42,500 nt of DNA from Cristatella mucedo (taxonomy: Eukaryota; Bryozoa; Phylactolaemata; Cristatellidae). Each line of letters starts with the position of its first letter. The first letter of the stretch is position 1. The DNA lies in contig WPIO01000083.1 of assembly GCA_009760855.2 (NCBI GenBank), positions 405,001 to 447,500 on the forward strand. Direction: 5' to 3'. The notes below the pieces were generated by a model that was given only the letters and a program-made list of their open reading frames with translations, had not been told where the DNA came from and searched no databases. The translations under genes were made by a program, and so were the position numbers. Shown here one piece after another: positions 10,840 to 20,479 of the stretch.

Positions 10840-11349
10840 ATACGGACTCGGAGGAGGAGGAGGACGAGGATGAGGAAGAGATCGACGACGACGATGCAGG
10901 CAGCGACGACGACGGCAAGAAGCCGGGCGGCCCGCCGGCGCTGGAGAACGAGGACCAGGTGCACGTCTTCTTCTTCTACGTCGGAGGCGGCACCGAGGTG
11001 GACATCGTCGAGCACTACATTGGCGAGCTCGAGGCGGTGCCCGGCGAGCTCAAGTGCCTGTCCAACGAGCGCGACTTCAAGGCCGACCTGACGGCCATGC
11101 AGAACGTCGTGCTGGCGTTCGGACTCAGCCAGCGCACGGTCGTGCTCTGCACGCAGGAGTTCGTCGACAACGAGTACGAGGCGTTCATCGCCGCAGCCAA
11201 TCTCGTCATGACCGACGAGGAGAAGAGACTCAAGATCTACGTGCTCCTGCCGCAGGACGTCGATCTGCCCAAAGGGCTGCACAAGAACCGCGTCTTCGCG
11301 CTGTCGGACGACGACGGCCTGTCCAGCCTCACCAGGCTGCTCTGCTCGG
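10840..11349 (+). CDS. exon A: acidic leader and TIR-like domain
   Basis: The inferred acceptor is CCCTTGCAG|AT and the donor CTCGG|GTAAGA. After an acidic run (four Glu, mixed Asp/Glu, four Asp) comes a TIR-like order. Strand A is VHVFFFYVGG, followed by a helix. The box-2-like segment is CLSNERDF at residues 72-79. Then come SQRTVVLCTQEFVDNEYEAF (96-115) and KIYVLLPQDVDLP, where animal TIR domains have a strand and a Pro-rich turn. The length (~130 residues) is right for TIR. The position of the catalytic Glu of NAD-cleaving TIRs (W/Y-x-x-x-E) appears to be Ile116. The frame stays open past the donor to 11393, but that extension is Arg-rich intronic sequence. Confidence 0.75.
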
Positions 11350-12212
11350 GTAAGACGGAGCTCCGCCGCCGCCTCCGCCGCCACCGCAGCTAATCCTCTT
11401 TACCGCAACTGCGCATTGGTATAGGCGTACGTTGGTATAAGTACATTGGTACAGACTCGCGTTGATAGTAGACGGTGCGATTGCCGATTGCCGAGCGTGC
11501 CGGCCGGACGACGGGTCGCGAGAGCCGTTCCGACGAAGATTTTTGCGCTTTCTGTCCGAGCTGCTGCTGCTGCTGCTGCTGCCCGCCCAAGTGCAGATGC
11601 GGCGTGGCTGCAGCCAGCGCAGCGGCGGCGGCGGAAGCAGCAGCGTTCGTCCGTGAAGACGGCGTACTGCGGCCGGCGGAGGCTGCGGCGGGTCGAGTTT
11701 TATCGGAAAGTGCTCCGAACGCCCTTTGCTGCCTGCCGCCGATCGGTCTTTTGCAGGGCGATAGGGCGGCGGAGCGAGGCGCCGAAGTGCAAAGGAGAGT
11801 TGAGATGGGTCCCTGGGTCGTTCACATCGCAGGGCATGAACCGCGAACCGCGCAAACCTGATTTTAAAGGTTAGCCGATTCGTCTGCCTCATTTGTATAC
11901 CTAGCGACAGACGAGCCTTGACGGCTATCACCACCGCTTCCAGTGGGCCACAAAGGGTCGCCCGTTGCGGGACTCGAACCCGCGACCTGGGTTATCAAGA
12001 GCGAACGCCGTTGACGAAAAGCCCGAAGATTAGCTCGTATTAGCTTCAGCCTCACTTCGCTCGCAAGAGTCTACGGAGCGGCGGCACTTGTTATGAATTG
12101 GCGCTGGGGCTTCTGCCGCCGCGGTACTCGTCCACGCTCCCTACCGAGATAGTAGTAATAATAATAATGAAACATTTGTTTAGTGCCCTGAGAGAGAAAA
12201 AGAGAGAGAGAT

Positions 12213-12258
<46 letters not shown>

Positions 12259-12274
12259 AGAGAGAGAGAGAGAG

Positions 12275-12351
<77 letters not shown>

Positions 12352-14591
12352 GAGAGATACATCTCCTTGTAGGCACTGTACATACGCAGGAGAGGAGCCA
12401 ATTGCCAAGCGATACGAATTTTTAGCAAGCTCGAAATTGCACCGCCCCTATGTCAGCAGAGGCCACAGTTCTATTGGATCCAGCAGATGCTGCGAGGAAT
12501 GAGTGCATTTTCATTCTTAGCTTCGTTTTAAACATCTACTAGGCAGCGGTTGTCGCGACATCGGTTGGTAGTGAACTCCAGGCTTTGGGAGCGTAAGAAC
12601 TCGTCCTACCTGGCGGCCCACGGGCTCACGATCCAAGCGCGTCTTATGAGATATGCAGTGGTATTTTTGAGAGGCCGTCGCCTCCTAACGAAGTGCAGTC
12701 CGTTGTCTAATGCCATCGAACCGTCCTGCAGCACCATTTGTCGTTCGGCGCTGTCGAGTTTGTTCGCGAAACGGAGTGACCAGTGGCACTGCGCGCGCTT
12801 ACAACTGCGCTTTGGCGCCCAGCGCGCGAGCCAGCGAAGCGAGTTGGGCTCGTCCTTTTGCGCACTCGGAGAGCTAGGATGTGGTCGAGCGGCGGCGGCC
12901 TCCTGCAGCGCGTTGCCGGCGGCGTGCTTCAGGAGCCGGCAATTATATTGACTCGCTCGAATCGCACCCACCGCCCACCCGTCTCGGACTGTCTCTACGT
13001 CGCGATCATCGTTTGCGCGTCGGCGGTGCGAGCGATTCTGCCGAGCGCCGCGTCGGGTGACGGCCGGGTCTCAGCGCGGCCGCCGCCGCCGAAACGTCGT
13101 CGCCGCCGTCGGGCTGCCGCTCGTGTCCGGCCACCCCGACTCTCGCTGCGCACTTTCTTCGTCAGTCGGCGAGGAGCGCGTGGCTGCCGGTCGCTCGCTC
13201 TCCGCCTCCGCCACCGCCACGCTGCTCCCCCAGCCCCAGCTCAGCCACGGTGCGACACCTCCTGCCGGTTTGCCAGCGTTAACGTTAGCTGGCGTAAAAG
13301 CTTTCCGGCTACACTTCAGCACCCTATAGTTGCTTCGTCCGCGAGGCGCGTCCGCCAACGGCGCCCGCGGCGGCGTTCGCTCCGAAAGTGCGGCGGTGCA
13401 GCGAAGCGAGGCCGTTTCCAGGAGCGGTGCCGAAGGAGCTGTACAAGACCGAGCCCACGGCTCCGCCGCTGGACACCGTCGCAGAAGACGCCGTCGGCGA
13501 CTCGCCCCCGGCGGCCGTCGAAGCGCCGAAGGAGCCGCCGCGTAAGTGCTGCAGACGACGAAGTGCCGGCCTGCTGCTGCTGCTGCACGCTCCGTCGCTC
13601 GCCTGACTCGGCGGTGAAATCGCGCTGGCCAATGGCGACTGTCCAGCAGTTGTGGTTGGCCCCAGACGACTCGCGAGACAGCAGCGGCAGTTTTGCTGAC
13701 AGTGCGACTACCATCCAGTGCTCCATCTGCCCCCTAGAGGCTTGTAGACTGAATTCTTTGCTCAGCTGCTGTATTCCACCAACTCCGAGAGCCTCACACC
13801 GGATCTACCGTCGCTATCGCTGGGTGGCCGGTCACGCACAAGCAGGAAGCCCAGGAAGCCTGCGAGGAGAGCTTACATCGCTCAAGTGCAAGGGTCGCTA
13901 CCTGAACCCGGTTATGTTTTCATCATCCTCCTCCTCCCACCCATTCTCGTTGGCTCTAACCAGAATGCAATGTATCGCCAGCATATGCCGAATCCTGTGG
14001 CTCCCCCCCGTCGTCTGAGGTCGCCAAGGCCAGCTTAAAAAATTCCGAAAGTCCACAGACATGTATGTAGCGACACGTCGACGAATTCCGGCAAGATGGG
14101 CCCTCTGCTACGGATGCACGATGCTCGCCCGAAGCTCGGCACAAGCAGCGGCCTCCCCCCCCCCCGTAGTTGGACTGAAAGGAAAGCAATTAAAATCTGA
14201 TTGAAGCAGATGCAGCAGCAGCGGGAGATGTGTGCAAATGTGACGTCCGGAGCCTCCAGGACCTTGCCTCATTCGCTGTGTCCTTTTGCCATCCCCCAGG
14301 CAGATGGATTATCGCTCCCACTTCGCTTTGGACGGTGGCCTTGCAGCTTCAGCACACTACACAGACAGTAGCTATCTGAATGTTAAAGCTGCGTTCTTTA
14401 ACCAGTAACTGTACACCTCATAAAATGAAAGGCTCGTGGGAGAGGTGACTGCCTAGCTGTAAGCAAGCAGCCACTGAAAGTACGGATATGCCTAAAAGCG
14501 TGCGAGCACACATATAGAGCACGAACTCCACCACACACAACTCACTGCTGTTTTTCTCTCAATCTCCTTCGTGCAAATACGATACCTCGAT

Positions 14592-14682
<91 letters not shown>

Positions 14683-17600
14683 TCCTCTCTCAATCACTCT
14701 CTCTTGACTTATCTCTGTCTTTTATCTACCAATATGTCTCTGTTTATTTCTGCACCTCTCTAACTCTCTCCATCCCGTGGGTAGTTTCGAGAAACCACCT
14801 GCTTGCTCATCGAGAAACCACTCCTCTCATCCGCGCTCTCACTCGAGGGGAGACTATTCACTACTTCACCGCCCGTCTGGCTGTACAAACTCCGGTGCAG
14901 CTGGCCCTGCCTTCACAAGGGTCACAGGTCACAGGCCGAGTCACTCGGAGCAAGCGGCTGCGACGTAGCGATCAGTCCAAGCGCGAAGCATTAAACGTGA
15001 TTAGCTGCCACACATGCGAGCTCCTGCTGCCGATCGAGGTCGTCAAGGTCCTGAATACGTCCTCAGGCAAGTCCGCCGCGGGCCTGAGGCGCACTCGTAC
15101 CGACCGCGTGCTTCGCTCGCCGCTGCTCGTCCGCCGCTCGTGCGTCAAGCAGAGTGGGCGCGAGCGAGTGCATCCCCGACGGCAACCGGCCGGCGCTTTT
15201 TGAAGTGTACCAGAACGGCACCGTCGTCAAGAGAGTCACGGCGGACAACTATAAGGAATTCGAGTTCTTCGGCGACGAGGACAGCTATCGAGCGTGTCGG
15301 CGCTGCTTCGGCGACTGTGACGCGTTCTGCCCGCTGCCGGAGCCCCAATACGAGGTGCCGCAGCAACTTCGGAAACGTGGCCTGCTGGTGAGAGGGGCGC
15401 GCTTGCTCGCACGCGCGCCCCTCTTGCGAGAGCCCACTGGCCCGTCAGGCGGCGCTCGGATCGCCTCGGAGCCCGAGGCGGCGCTATAGAGCGCCCGCTC
15501 CACCGGCCGGTCTGCCTCGCTCCAGGTTCAGCAGGAGGAGTTTCAGGAGATACTACAGGCGCTCAGCGACGCCTCTCGCATCAAGTTCTTCCACAAAGCA
15601 GTTGACTGCTCTCTTCCGTGTCTATATCTTTGCATAATACTCGTCGCCGTCGCTTTGCTAGCGCGTGAGTACCCCGGCCCCCTCCCCTCTCGCCGCCCGC
15701 CGGCCCTGCGAGAGAGCGCGAGCGCTCTCGGCGGGGAGAGGAGACGCACTGTGACGATGGCCGCCACCGCGTTCGCTCGTCACGCCTTGCAGCCATCTGG
15801 TTCCTCTCCGTCGGGGTCGTGAAGCACCATCGGCCGCAGGAGGATTATAGCAGTGCCATATTTTGGAGTTTTCTCCTCTGCGTAATAATCGTGCCAGCTC
15901 TGGTGGCGCTGGCCGCGCTCCTTCTGCTCATGCACTTAGCTAACGCGGTGAGTCGTCCGGGTAGGCGCCATCGCCGCCAGCCATGCGCGGGCGCAGGCCC
16001 CGCCCCCTGTGCGAATCGCTTCCTGCGCTGCCCTTCCCGCTTGGCCTGCGAAGCGACGCTCGAATCGATGACGCTCGTCAACTCGTCAGCAACGCCAAAG
16101 TACAGAGGAGGCCGCAAAAGTGGCGAAAAAGCTTGCGACGCAACCCGGCGGGCGGCGGAAGCGGCGCGGCGCGGCACTCCGTTAGGCGCTCGCTCCGCAC
16201 GAAGGCCGTGGCGCTCTCGATCGTAGAAGTACGCGAAATTCCGCGGAAAGATCGAGGAGTTCAACAAGAGATTCCGAGAGACGAACCTGGTGCTGCACGG
16301 CAGAAAAGGCTACTGGTATTGCTCGGGCCGCCTCAAGCTGTTCTTCATCTACTACGACTTCGAGGAGTGTCAGGTAGCTTGGCGATTGAGCGCCGCCCGC
16401 GCGCGCGGTGGCCTCAGCCCGCCGCTGACTGCCCGCTGAATGCGTTCCGGCGAGCCAGCGCAGCTGCAGTGGCTTCGGTAGCGGTGGCGGCGAACGCTGA
16501 ACGTGTGTTGGCTGGCAGCTAGCTTTGCGAGGCCTCTCCTGCTGCAGCAAAACCTGTACTATCAAGTGTACGAGCACATGAAGTACACGGGCAACGGCAG
16601 TACCTGCAACAGCAGTACGACGGGTCACACCATGGTCGGCAGCGACTTAAACGGCAATGGTCACGTGACCAACGGACCCGGCACGGACGCCTTCAGTCAG
16701 GGCGACTTCGAGCAGGACATACCAACGCTCAAGATGGACAGGATTTTGGTGAGAGAATCGTCCGACGGCTTCGCGCCCCTCTGGGCTCGCTAACTGCGCT
16801 CGGTTTCTAGGTTGATTAACGAGAGCGAAAAAACTAGGCTAATCTACGTACGCCTGCCCTGGCTGCTATTCCTCTCGAGAGAATTCGCTAGGAATGTGCG
16901 CCATAGCGGAGCGATTCGCGCTGACCGCTGCTGCTCGAGCGAAAGGAGCAGCAGCAGCCTACGCGAGCCTTCCTCGTCGCCTCACTCAGAGGCTCACGCG
17001 AGCCTCGCTCCGACGAGCCGGGTGCGGATGCGGCCAGCCGGCCGGGCAGAGAGGAATTTGCGGCACAAGTCGATGTCATGCGCCGAAATTGTTTGCCTTT
17101 CAAAACTCGTACCAATTCTCTCACCTCCGCCGATCACGGCGCCTAACTCGGATCGCGGGCTCCTGCTGCCTGGAGCCGCCATTGCGAGCTCAACGGGGGG
17201 GGGGCAACGAACGCGGTGGCTGCACGCGGCTGCCTTCGCTCTTTAGCATGCTCAAGTCGCTTTCCTGTTCCGGTTACTGCGAGTGACAGCCGGAACTTGA
17301 GCCATTCTAGGGCTAGCCTCGTACACTCGGCCGACCGGCGTTGATGACGGGGGGGGGGGAGCTACGTCTGGAGCCCACGTCTGTACCCATATGCTACCGC
17401 TATGTCGTTCCGTTCAGGGACGCCCCGCCCCCTTCGCGCCTAGCAATCGCCTCCCTATAGCGCGAGGTAAGCATAGGGCGTCCGCCCGTTATCGACTTCC
17501 AAGTCTGCGCAGTTGCGAGCGAGAATCGATGCTGCGCCTTCTTCAGCCGATAGCCAGGATTCACAGCATTCAGGGTATCGGCTGCCTCGGAGACCGTGGC

Positions 17601-18322
17601 ACCCGCCGCTCCCGAGGTTTCCGAGCAAAGTCGTCAAGCAAAATCGACTACAGCCCCCAAATTAAACGGCGTGACTTTTGCCGTGAGCGGGCGCGCATTG
17701 CTGCGCATGGGTTCGGAACGGGTGTCGTTCGTGTGCAACGGGCAGCGTGCAGCGACAGCGGGTACACTTTTTACGCTTCGACGTCGTCGCTGCCGACGAC
17801 TCAGCCTCACTCTGGTGCGAAGCCGATGTGGTGCGAAGTCTAGACGAAAGCCAATCGCTTTCAGCGTCAGCCTGCCTCGGCTAACCTGCTAATATCACGG
17901 CGGGCGACTACCCAACTGCGAGTTGTTTGGCCGCCGCCGCCTCTGCCGCCGCCGCATGCTAACGCTCGGCTTCGCGTTCGCAGAAGCGCGTCAACACGCT
18001 GAAGAGAAAATACGAGTGGGACTACTTCGAAGAGCTCACCACGAAGAAGCTACCGGACGTCGAGGAGCGCCAGCACCGCAAGAGTGGCATGTGCTTCTGC
18101 CAGTACGCGCTGCGTCGGAACATGCACGACGACCCCATCAGCTGGGCCGAGATGCTGAAGGAGCGCTGCGAATCGACGCTGAAGAACGCCTTCCGGAAGA
18201 GTCACGTGCGCCGCCAGCTTCGAAAAAGCACGAACCTGCAGCAGCAGCCCAACGGCGGCAGCGCCTTGATCGGTTCCAACGGCGCCGTTCGGCACTCGAA
18301 ACCTGACATCGTCTATATATGA
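10840..18322 (+). CDS. TIR-like domain fused to a TMEM268-like two-pass membrane protein (spliced, 8 exons)
   Basis: Inferred join: 10840-11349, 13422-13541, 15155-15387, 15526-15664, 15793-15947, 16227-16373, 16548-16748, 17984-18322. All seven junctions have GT/AG ends and matching phases (1,1,0,1,0,0,0), giving about 613 residues and one open frame to TGA. Residues 1-38 are acidic and 39-169 are TIR-like. Residues 170-210 are a Pro/Glu linker. From about 211 to 613 the order of motifs follows human TMEM268 as I remember it: an N-terminal cytosolic part, two membrane helices (about 316-341 and 355-382), a GRLKLFFIYYDFEEC segment, and a C-terminal block with WDYF, LP and a CFCQ motif. The function of TMEM268 is poorly known. 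A cytosolic TIR-like domain tethered to a membrane would suit a signalling adaptor, but that is inference. The true N-terminus is missing: no in-frame ATG precedes residue 86. If the first junction is wrong, the TIR exon could belong to a separate gene. Confidence 0.72.
11560..11582 (+). repeat. (CTG)n run in intron 1
   Basis: GCT/CTG trinucleotide run of about seven units inside the 2.07-kb first intron. The Leu-, Cys- or Ala-rich frames here are artefacts. Confidence 0.85.
11869..12045 (-). mobile_element. tRNA-headed SINE in intron 1, reverse orientation
   Basis: The minus strand shows a B box GGTTCGAGTCCCGCAACGGG at about 11966-11985, then the shared SINE body (GGCGACCCTTTGTGGCC, GGTGGTGATAGCC, AATGAGGCAGACGAATCGGC). 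It is antisense to the host gene. It is not a tRNA gene, because no acceptor stem closes around the box. Confidence 0.7.
12140..12660 (-). mobile_element. LINE remnant in intron 1, interrupted by a GA microsatellite
   Basis: At 12149-12195 the reverse of the LINE tail appears (AATAATAATAATGAAACATT then TAGTGCCCTGAGA). At 12560-12620 the minus strand encodes SYAPKAWSSLP, the same C-terminal motif as YAPKAWNSLL at 1-480. The GA tract lies between them. The copy is highly degraded. Confidence 0.6.
12187..12357 (+). repeat. (GA)n / (CA)n compound microsatellite in intron 1
   Basis: About 170 bases of GA repeats with a short CA block near 12275-12289, flanked by LINE tail sequence. Confidence 0.95.
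13422..13541 (+). CDS. exon B: Pro/Glu-rich linker
   Basis: The acceptor CGTTTCCAG|GAGCG and donor CCGC|GTAAGT are both strong, and both edges are phase 1, which fits exon A and exon C. It encodes about 40 residues rich in Pro, Ala and Glu (begins AVPKELYKTEPTAPPLDTVA). No fold is recognised, and it probably acts as a flexible connector between the TIR-like and membrane parts. Confidence 0.65.
14150..14166 (+). repeat. poly-C run in intron 2
   Basis: A short homopolymeric C tract inside the 1.6-kb second intron. Similar poly-G runs occur in intron 7 near 17196 and 17349. Confidence 0.8.
14594..14698 (+). repeat. (CT)n microsatellite in intron 2
   Basis: About 100 bases of CT repeats with minor interruptions. 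The Ser/Leu-rich frame through it (14571-15203) is not a gene. Confidence 0.95.
15155..15387 (+). CDS. exon C: N-terminal cytosolic part of the TMEM268-like region
   Basis: The acceptor is CGTCAAGCAGAG|TGG and the donor CTGCTG|GTGAGA, which leave the exon in phase 1/0. It encodes ALFEVYQNGTVVKRVTADNY, a Cys-rich segment (CRRCFGDCDAFC) and QLRKRGLL. NG-x-V-x-x-V and L-x-x-x-G-I/L-x-V patterns lie before the membrane helices of TMEM268 at similar spacing. The six closely spaced Cys residues are an extra feature that I do not recall from the vertebrate protein. Confidence 0.72.
15526..15664 (+). CDS. exon D: pre-membrane helix and first transmembrane segment
   Basis: The acceptor is CGCTCCAG|GTT and the donor GCGC|GTGAGT. 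VQQEEFQEILQALSD and RIKFFHKAV precede a hydrophobic run (LPCLYLCIILVAVALLA) that continues into exon E as PIWFLSVGVV. This corresponds to TMEM268's ...Y(R)xLAE...YN-type stretch and first helix. The exon is phase 0/1. Confidence 0.75.
15793..15947 (+). CDS. exon E: end of TM1, short loop, TM2
   Basis: The acceptor is GCCTTGCAG|CC and the donor AACGCG|GTGAGT. After the end of TM1 there is a short polar loop (KHHRPQEDYSS) and a long hydrophobic helix with about 25 apolar residues (FLLCVIIVPALVALAALLLL). The hairpin-like two-pass topology is that of TMEM268. Confidence 0.78.
16227..16373 (+). CDS. exon F: cytosolic segment after TM2
   Basis: The acceptor is GATCGTAG|AAG and the donor TGTCAG|GTAGCT, phase 0/0. 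It encodes a basic stretch (FNKRFRETN) and then GRLKLFFIYYDFEECQ. This matches the hallmark xLWFVYFDLENC-type segment of TMEM268 as I recall it, the strongest single homology signal in the gene. Confidence 0.8.
16548..16748 (+). CDS. exon G: low-complexity Gly/Asn/Ser/Thr linker
   Basis: The acceptor is TGCTGCAG|CAA and the donor ATTTTG|GTGAGA, phase 0/0. NLYYQVYEHMKY continues the conserved segment of exon F. A variable Gly/Asn/Ser-rich stretch and an acidic patch (FEQDIPTLKMD) follow, comparable in place to the variable Pro/Glu-rich linker of TMEM268. Confidence 0.72.
17984..18322 (+). CDS. exon H: C-terminal TMEM268-like block and stop
   Basis: The acceptor is GCGTTCGCAG|AAG, and the frame ends in TGA at 18320. 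KRVNTLKRKYEWDYFEELTT, a following LP, a His-containing spacer and CFCQ (predicted residues 538-541) parallel TMEM268's YYxRLL...LP...CPCQ ending. A tail of about 70 further residues, including a basic run (FRKSHVRRQLRKS) and a Gln/Asn/Gly-rich stretch, extends past the vertebrate end point. Confidence 0.8.
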   Translation, partial: KRVNTLKRKYEWDYFEELTTKKLPDVEERQHRKSGMCFCQYALRRNMHDDPISWAEMLKERCESTLKNAFRKSHVRRQLRKSTNLQQQPNGGSALIGSNGAVRHSKPDIVYI

Positions 18323-18874
18323 GCCGCTCGCGCGGGTGGCTTCCGGCGAGCTAGCCGAGCGCTCAACTACCGAGCGGCAGCGCCAGCCTTGGTCTGACCG
18401 GCGGCGGCGGCGCGCCTGAGCAGCAGCCGCCGCCGCCGCCGCCGCCGCACGAATGCTGCCTCGGACTGAGGCCTCGCATGGCCGAACTCTTCGCGTTGCT
18501 AGCGCCTCCACGGCGCGTCCATTTGAAAGCGCCTCTTTTTTTAGCGACCGCCGATAGTGTCGCGCCCCGACCTCCGCGCCTCGCTACGCGCAAGTGGCAC
18601 TCGGGGTGTCGCGACGGGGCGAGCTTAGGCTGATGAATTGTTTTCTACTGCCCCTGTTTGTCGAGCCGTGCGAGTCGAGCCCTACCGAGCTGCCGGTTCG
18701 AGGCAGCCTACTTACAGGCAGCTCGGCAGCTGCGCCGCCCGCGACGTTCAAAGAATTCACTCGCCAATGCACCCACACGGACAATTAGTGCAGCTCCGTA
18801 ACCCGAGCGGCGCGAAACCTTACAATGCTGGGCGTTAAGACTGTGATACTCATTTAAACTGGCCATGTCAGTAT

Positions 18875-18880
18875 AATAAA
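18875..18880 (+). terminator. poly(A) signal AATAAA
   Basis: An AATAAA hexamer lies about 550 bases after the TGA of the TIR-TMEM268 gene, with the composition turning AT-richer around it. It is the first canonical hexamer downstream, so it probably ends that mRNA. A T/G-rich downstream element is not obvious. Confidence 0.5.
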
Positions 18881-18899
18881 TCTGAATGAAGCTTGCTAG

Positions 18900-20060
18900 T
18901 CTCAGTCGATCGAAGCCGCGCCCAAGCTGGGAGCACTGAGGAATGCTGGTCTGCACGAGATGGGATGCCGGAGGCATCGCGTCTCGCTAGGCTCCCGTTG
19001 AGCTAGGCTGCCGTGTCCGGTTGTCTGATCGACCAGGTCTCTTGTGAGGATAGATCGGAGGCGAACCGACGTCTACTGCTCTGACGTCACTAGGAAATTA
19101 TTGGACCCCTCCGCGTCAGCCGGGTAAAGAGCGAGGCTCTCCGCGAGAGATCGTGCCGCCGTTCGTTCGTTGTGGAATGACTGGGCGACAATTAACGACT
19201 CGGCTCAACACTGGCCAGCCAGCCTCCGCGAACCTGCCAACTTCCCGTCCAACCGCTAGCCGCGGCAAAGCCTCCTCCCAGATGCCAGACAGACCGACGA
19301 CACGAGGATACAGAGCATGACGCAGCAGTATGACCGACCGAAGGGGTACCGACGGAAGCCGCCCCAGCCGGAGCCGCCAAAACAGTCCGTTTGGCAGAAG
19401 CGGCGGCTTCAGCCACGGCTTCTGCCGCCGCGCTGCGGCCGAGCGAGGCCATTCTGGACCGGCCGGCGTCCCTACGAGAGGCGTCTCTGCTGCCTTCGCT
19501 GGTCATTTTCGCCACGAAGAGAATGCTACGCAGAGATACCGCTCGATGCGGACCGTCGCAGCGTCGGGTGCAGCGGCGAGATGCACTGACACAATCGAGA
19601 CGGATGAAGGCCTCGATGCGGAGGAAGAGAGATCCTTACGCACGAATGCGGAGCTTTTGGGTCGGCCGCCTCGCTGTGGTAGCCACTAGGTCAGGCGACT
19701 TGACCTCTGGATCGTAAGCGTCGAGCTCTGCGTCTTTGGTGGATTCAGACGAACGCGTAAAAAGTAATAATAACGATAAATCTACATAGCAACGTGAGAG
19801 AGTGCCAAATTTCAGTGAAGGATTTCTAGGCACTTCAAATATGCTGGAAAGGAAGTATGTCAATCGGTGAGCTATAAGAGACACAATTTCAGCCCGCATA
19901 AAGCACACACGAGTCAAGGATGTTTCGATTTTTATCGGTAGTGAGTTAAAGGCTTAAGCGAGCATAGGAATTGCATCGCGTGCGGCCTCCAAAGGATTTG
20001 GGGTTCGTTAGGCACAGGCGAACGACGATAAAAATACTTAGCGGGAGGAAGCGACGAAAA
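18900..20060. other. intergenic, no supported gene
   Basis: GC-rich up to about 19.7 kb, then AT-rich. An ATG at 19317 opens a Pro/Arg/Gln-rich frame (MTQQYDRPKGYRRKPPQPEP), but it overlaps open frames on other phases, shows no domain and has no clear donor. I therefore leave it uncalled. Confidence 0.5.
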
Positions 20061-20069
20061 ATAGCACTT

Positions 20070-20190
20070 CACCATTCAATCACATCAAAGCCATGTTTCC
20101 TGCCAGTGCTTAAATTGCTGACACTCGCATTGGGATTGTAGCAAACTTTCTCAAATTAAATGAAAACAGCTTAATAGTTATGGGAATGCA
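20070..20190 (+). mobile_element. short LINE fragment
   Basis: GCAAACTTTCTCAAATTAAA and CAGCTTAATAGTTATGG resemble the LINE segment at 20620-20665 (AAGTTTCTCAAATTGATTGA, CCTTCTAGTTATGG), which lies between the RT core and the C-terminal region. It is strongly decayed. Confidence 0.45.
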
Positions 20191-20269
20191 TAGCATGAAT
20201 CATGCAATTGTAAATCTTAAATATAGTTCGTATATATAATGCCATAAGAGAACTGAATCAATCCTGGCG

Positions 20270-20385
20270 CATCACATGTGCCGCAAAGCTCGAGCCCACG
20301 AACTCTGTCGTAAATGTAATTACGTTGACCTCGGATGTTAAAGGTGAGCGCCTTAGACCCCCAAATTGACTCGCCCTCGAATTAC
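20270..20385 (-). mobile_element. possible tRNA-derived SINE relic
   Basis: The minus strand carries a B-box-like CGTGGGCTCGAGC and an upstream A-box-like GGGGGTCTAAGGCGCTCACC. The GTGGGCTCGAGC core is identical to the head of the SINE at 38765-38905. No recognisable body or tail follows. Confidence 0.4.
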
Positions 20386-20479
20386 AATTGTGACGCTTCT
20401 AATATTGCTACGCCGCTTTTTTGCCACTGTCGAGCTTATTGTGATACAGACCGATATGATTATTGTGTTCTTTCCTTAC

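Noticed and set aside
11946-12000. A possible tRNA gene on the minus strand
   Set aside because: The B box is good, but there is no closed acceptor stem and the SINE body follows. The same applies to 6262 and 26525.
14571-15203. A 210-codon frame starting in the CT microsatellite
   Set aside because: It begins in Ser/Leu repeats, lies in a different frame from the exon at 15155, and is explained as intron sequence.
19192-19720. A Pro/Arg/Gln-rich frame from ATG 19317 as a new gene
   Set aside because: Competing open frames overlap it, it has no domain and no convincing splice donor, and it lies in GC-rich flank.
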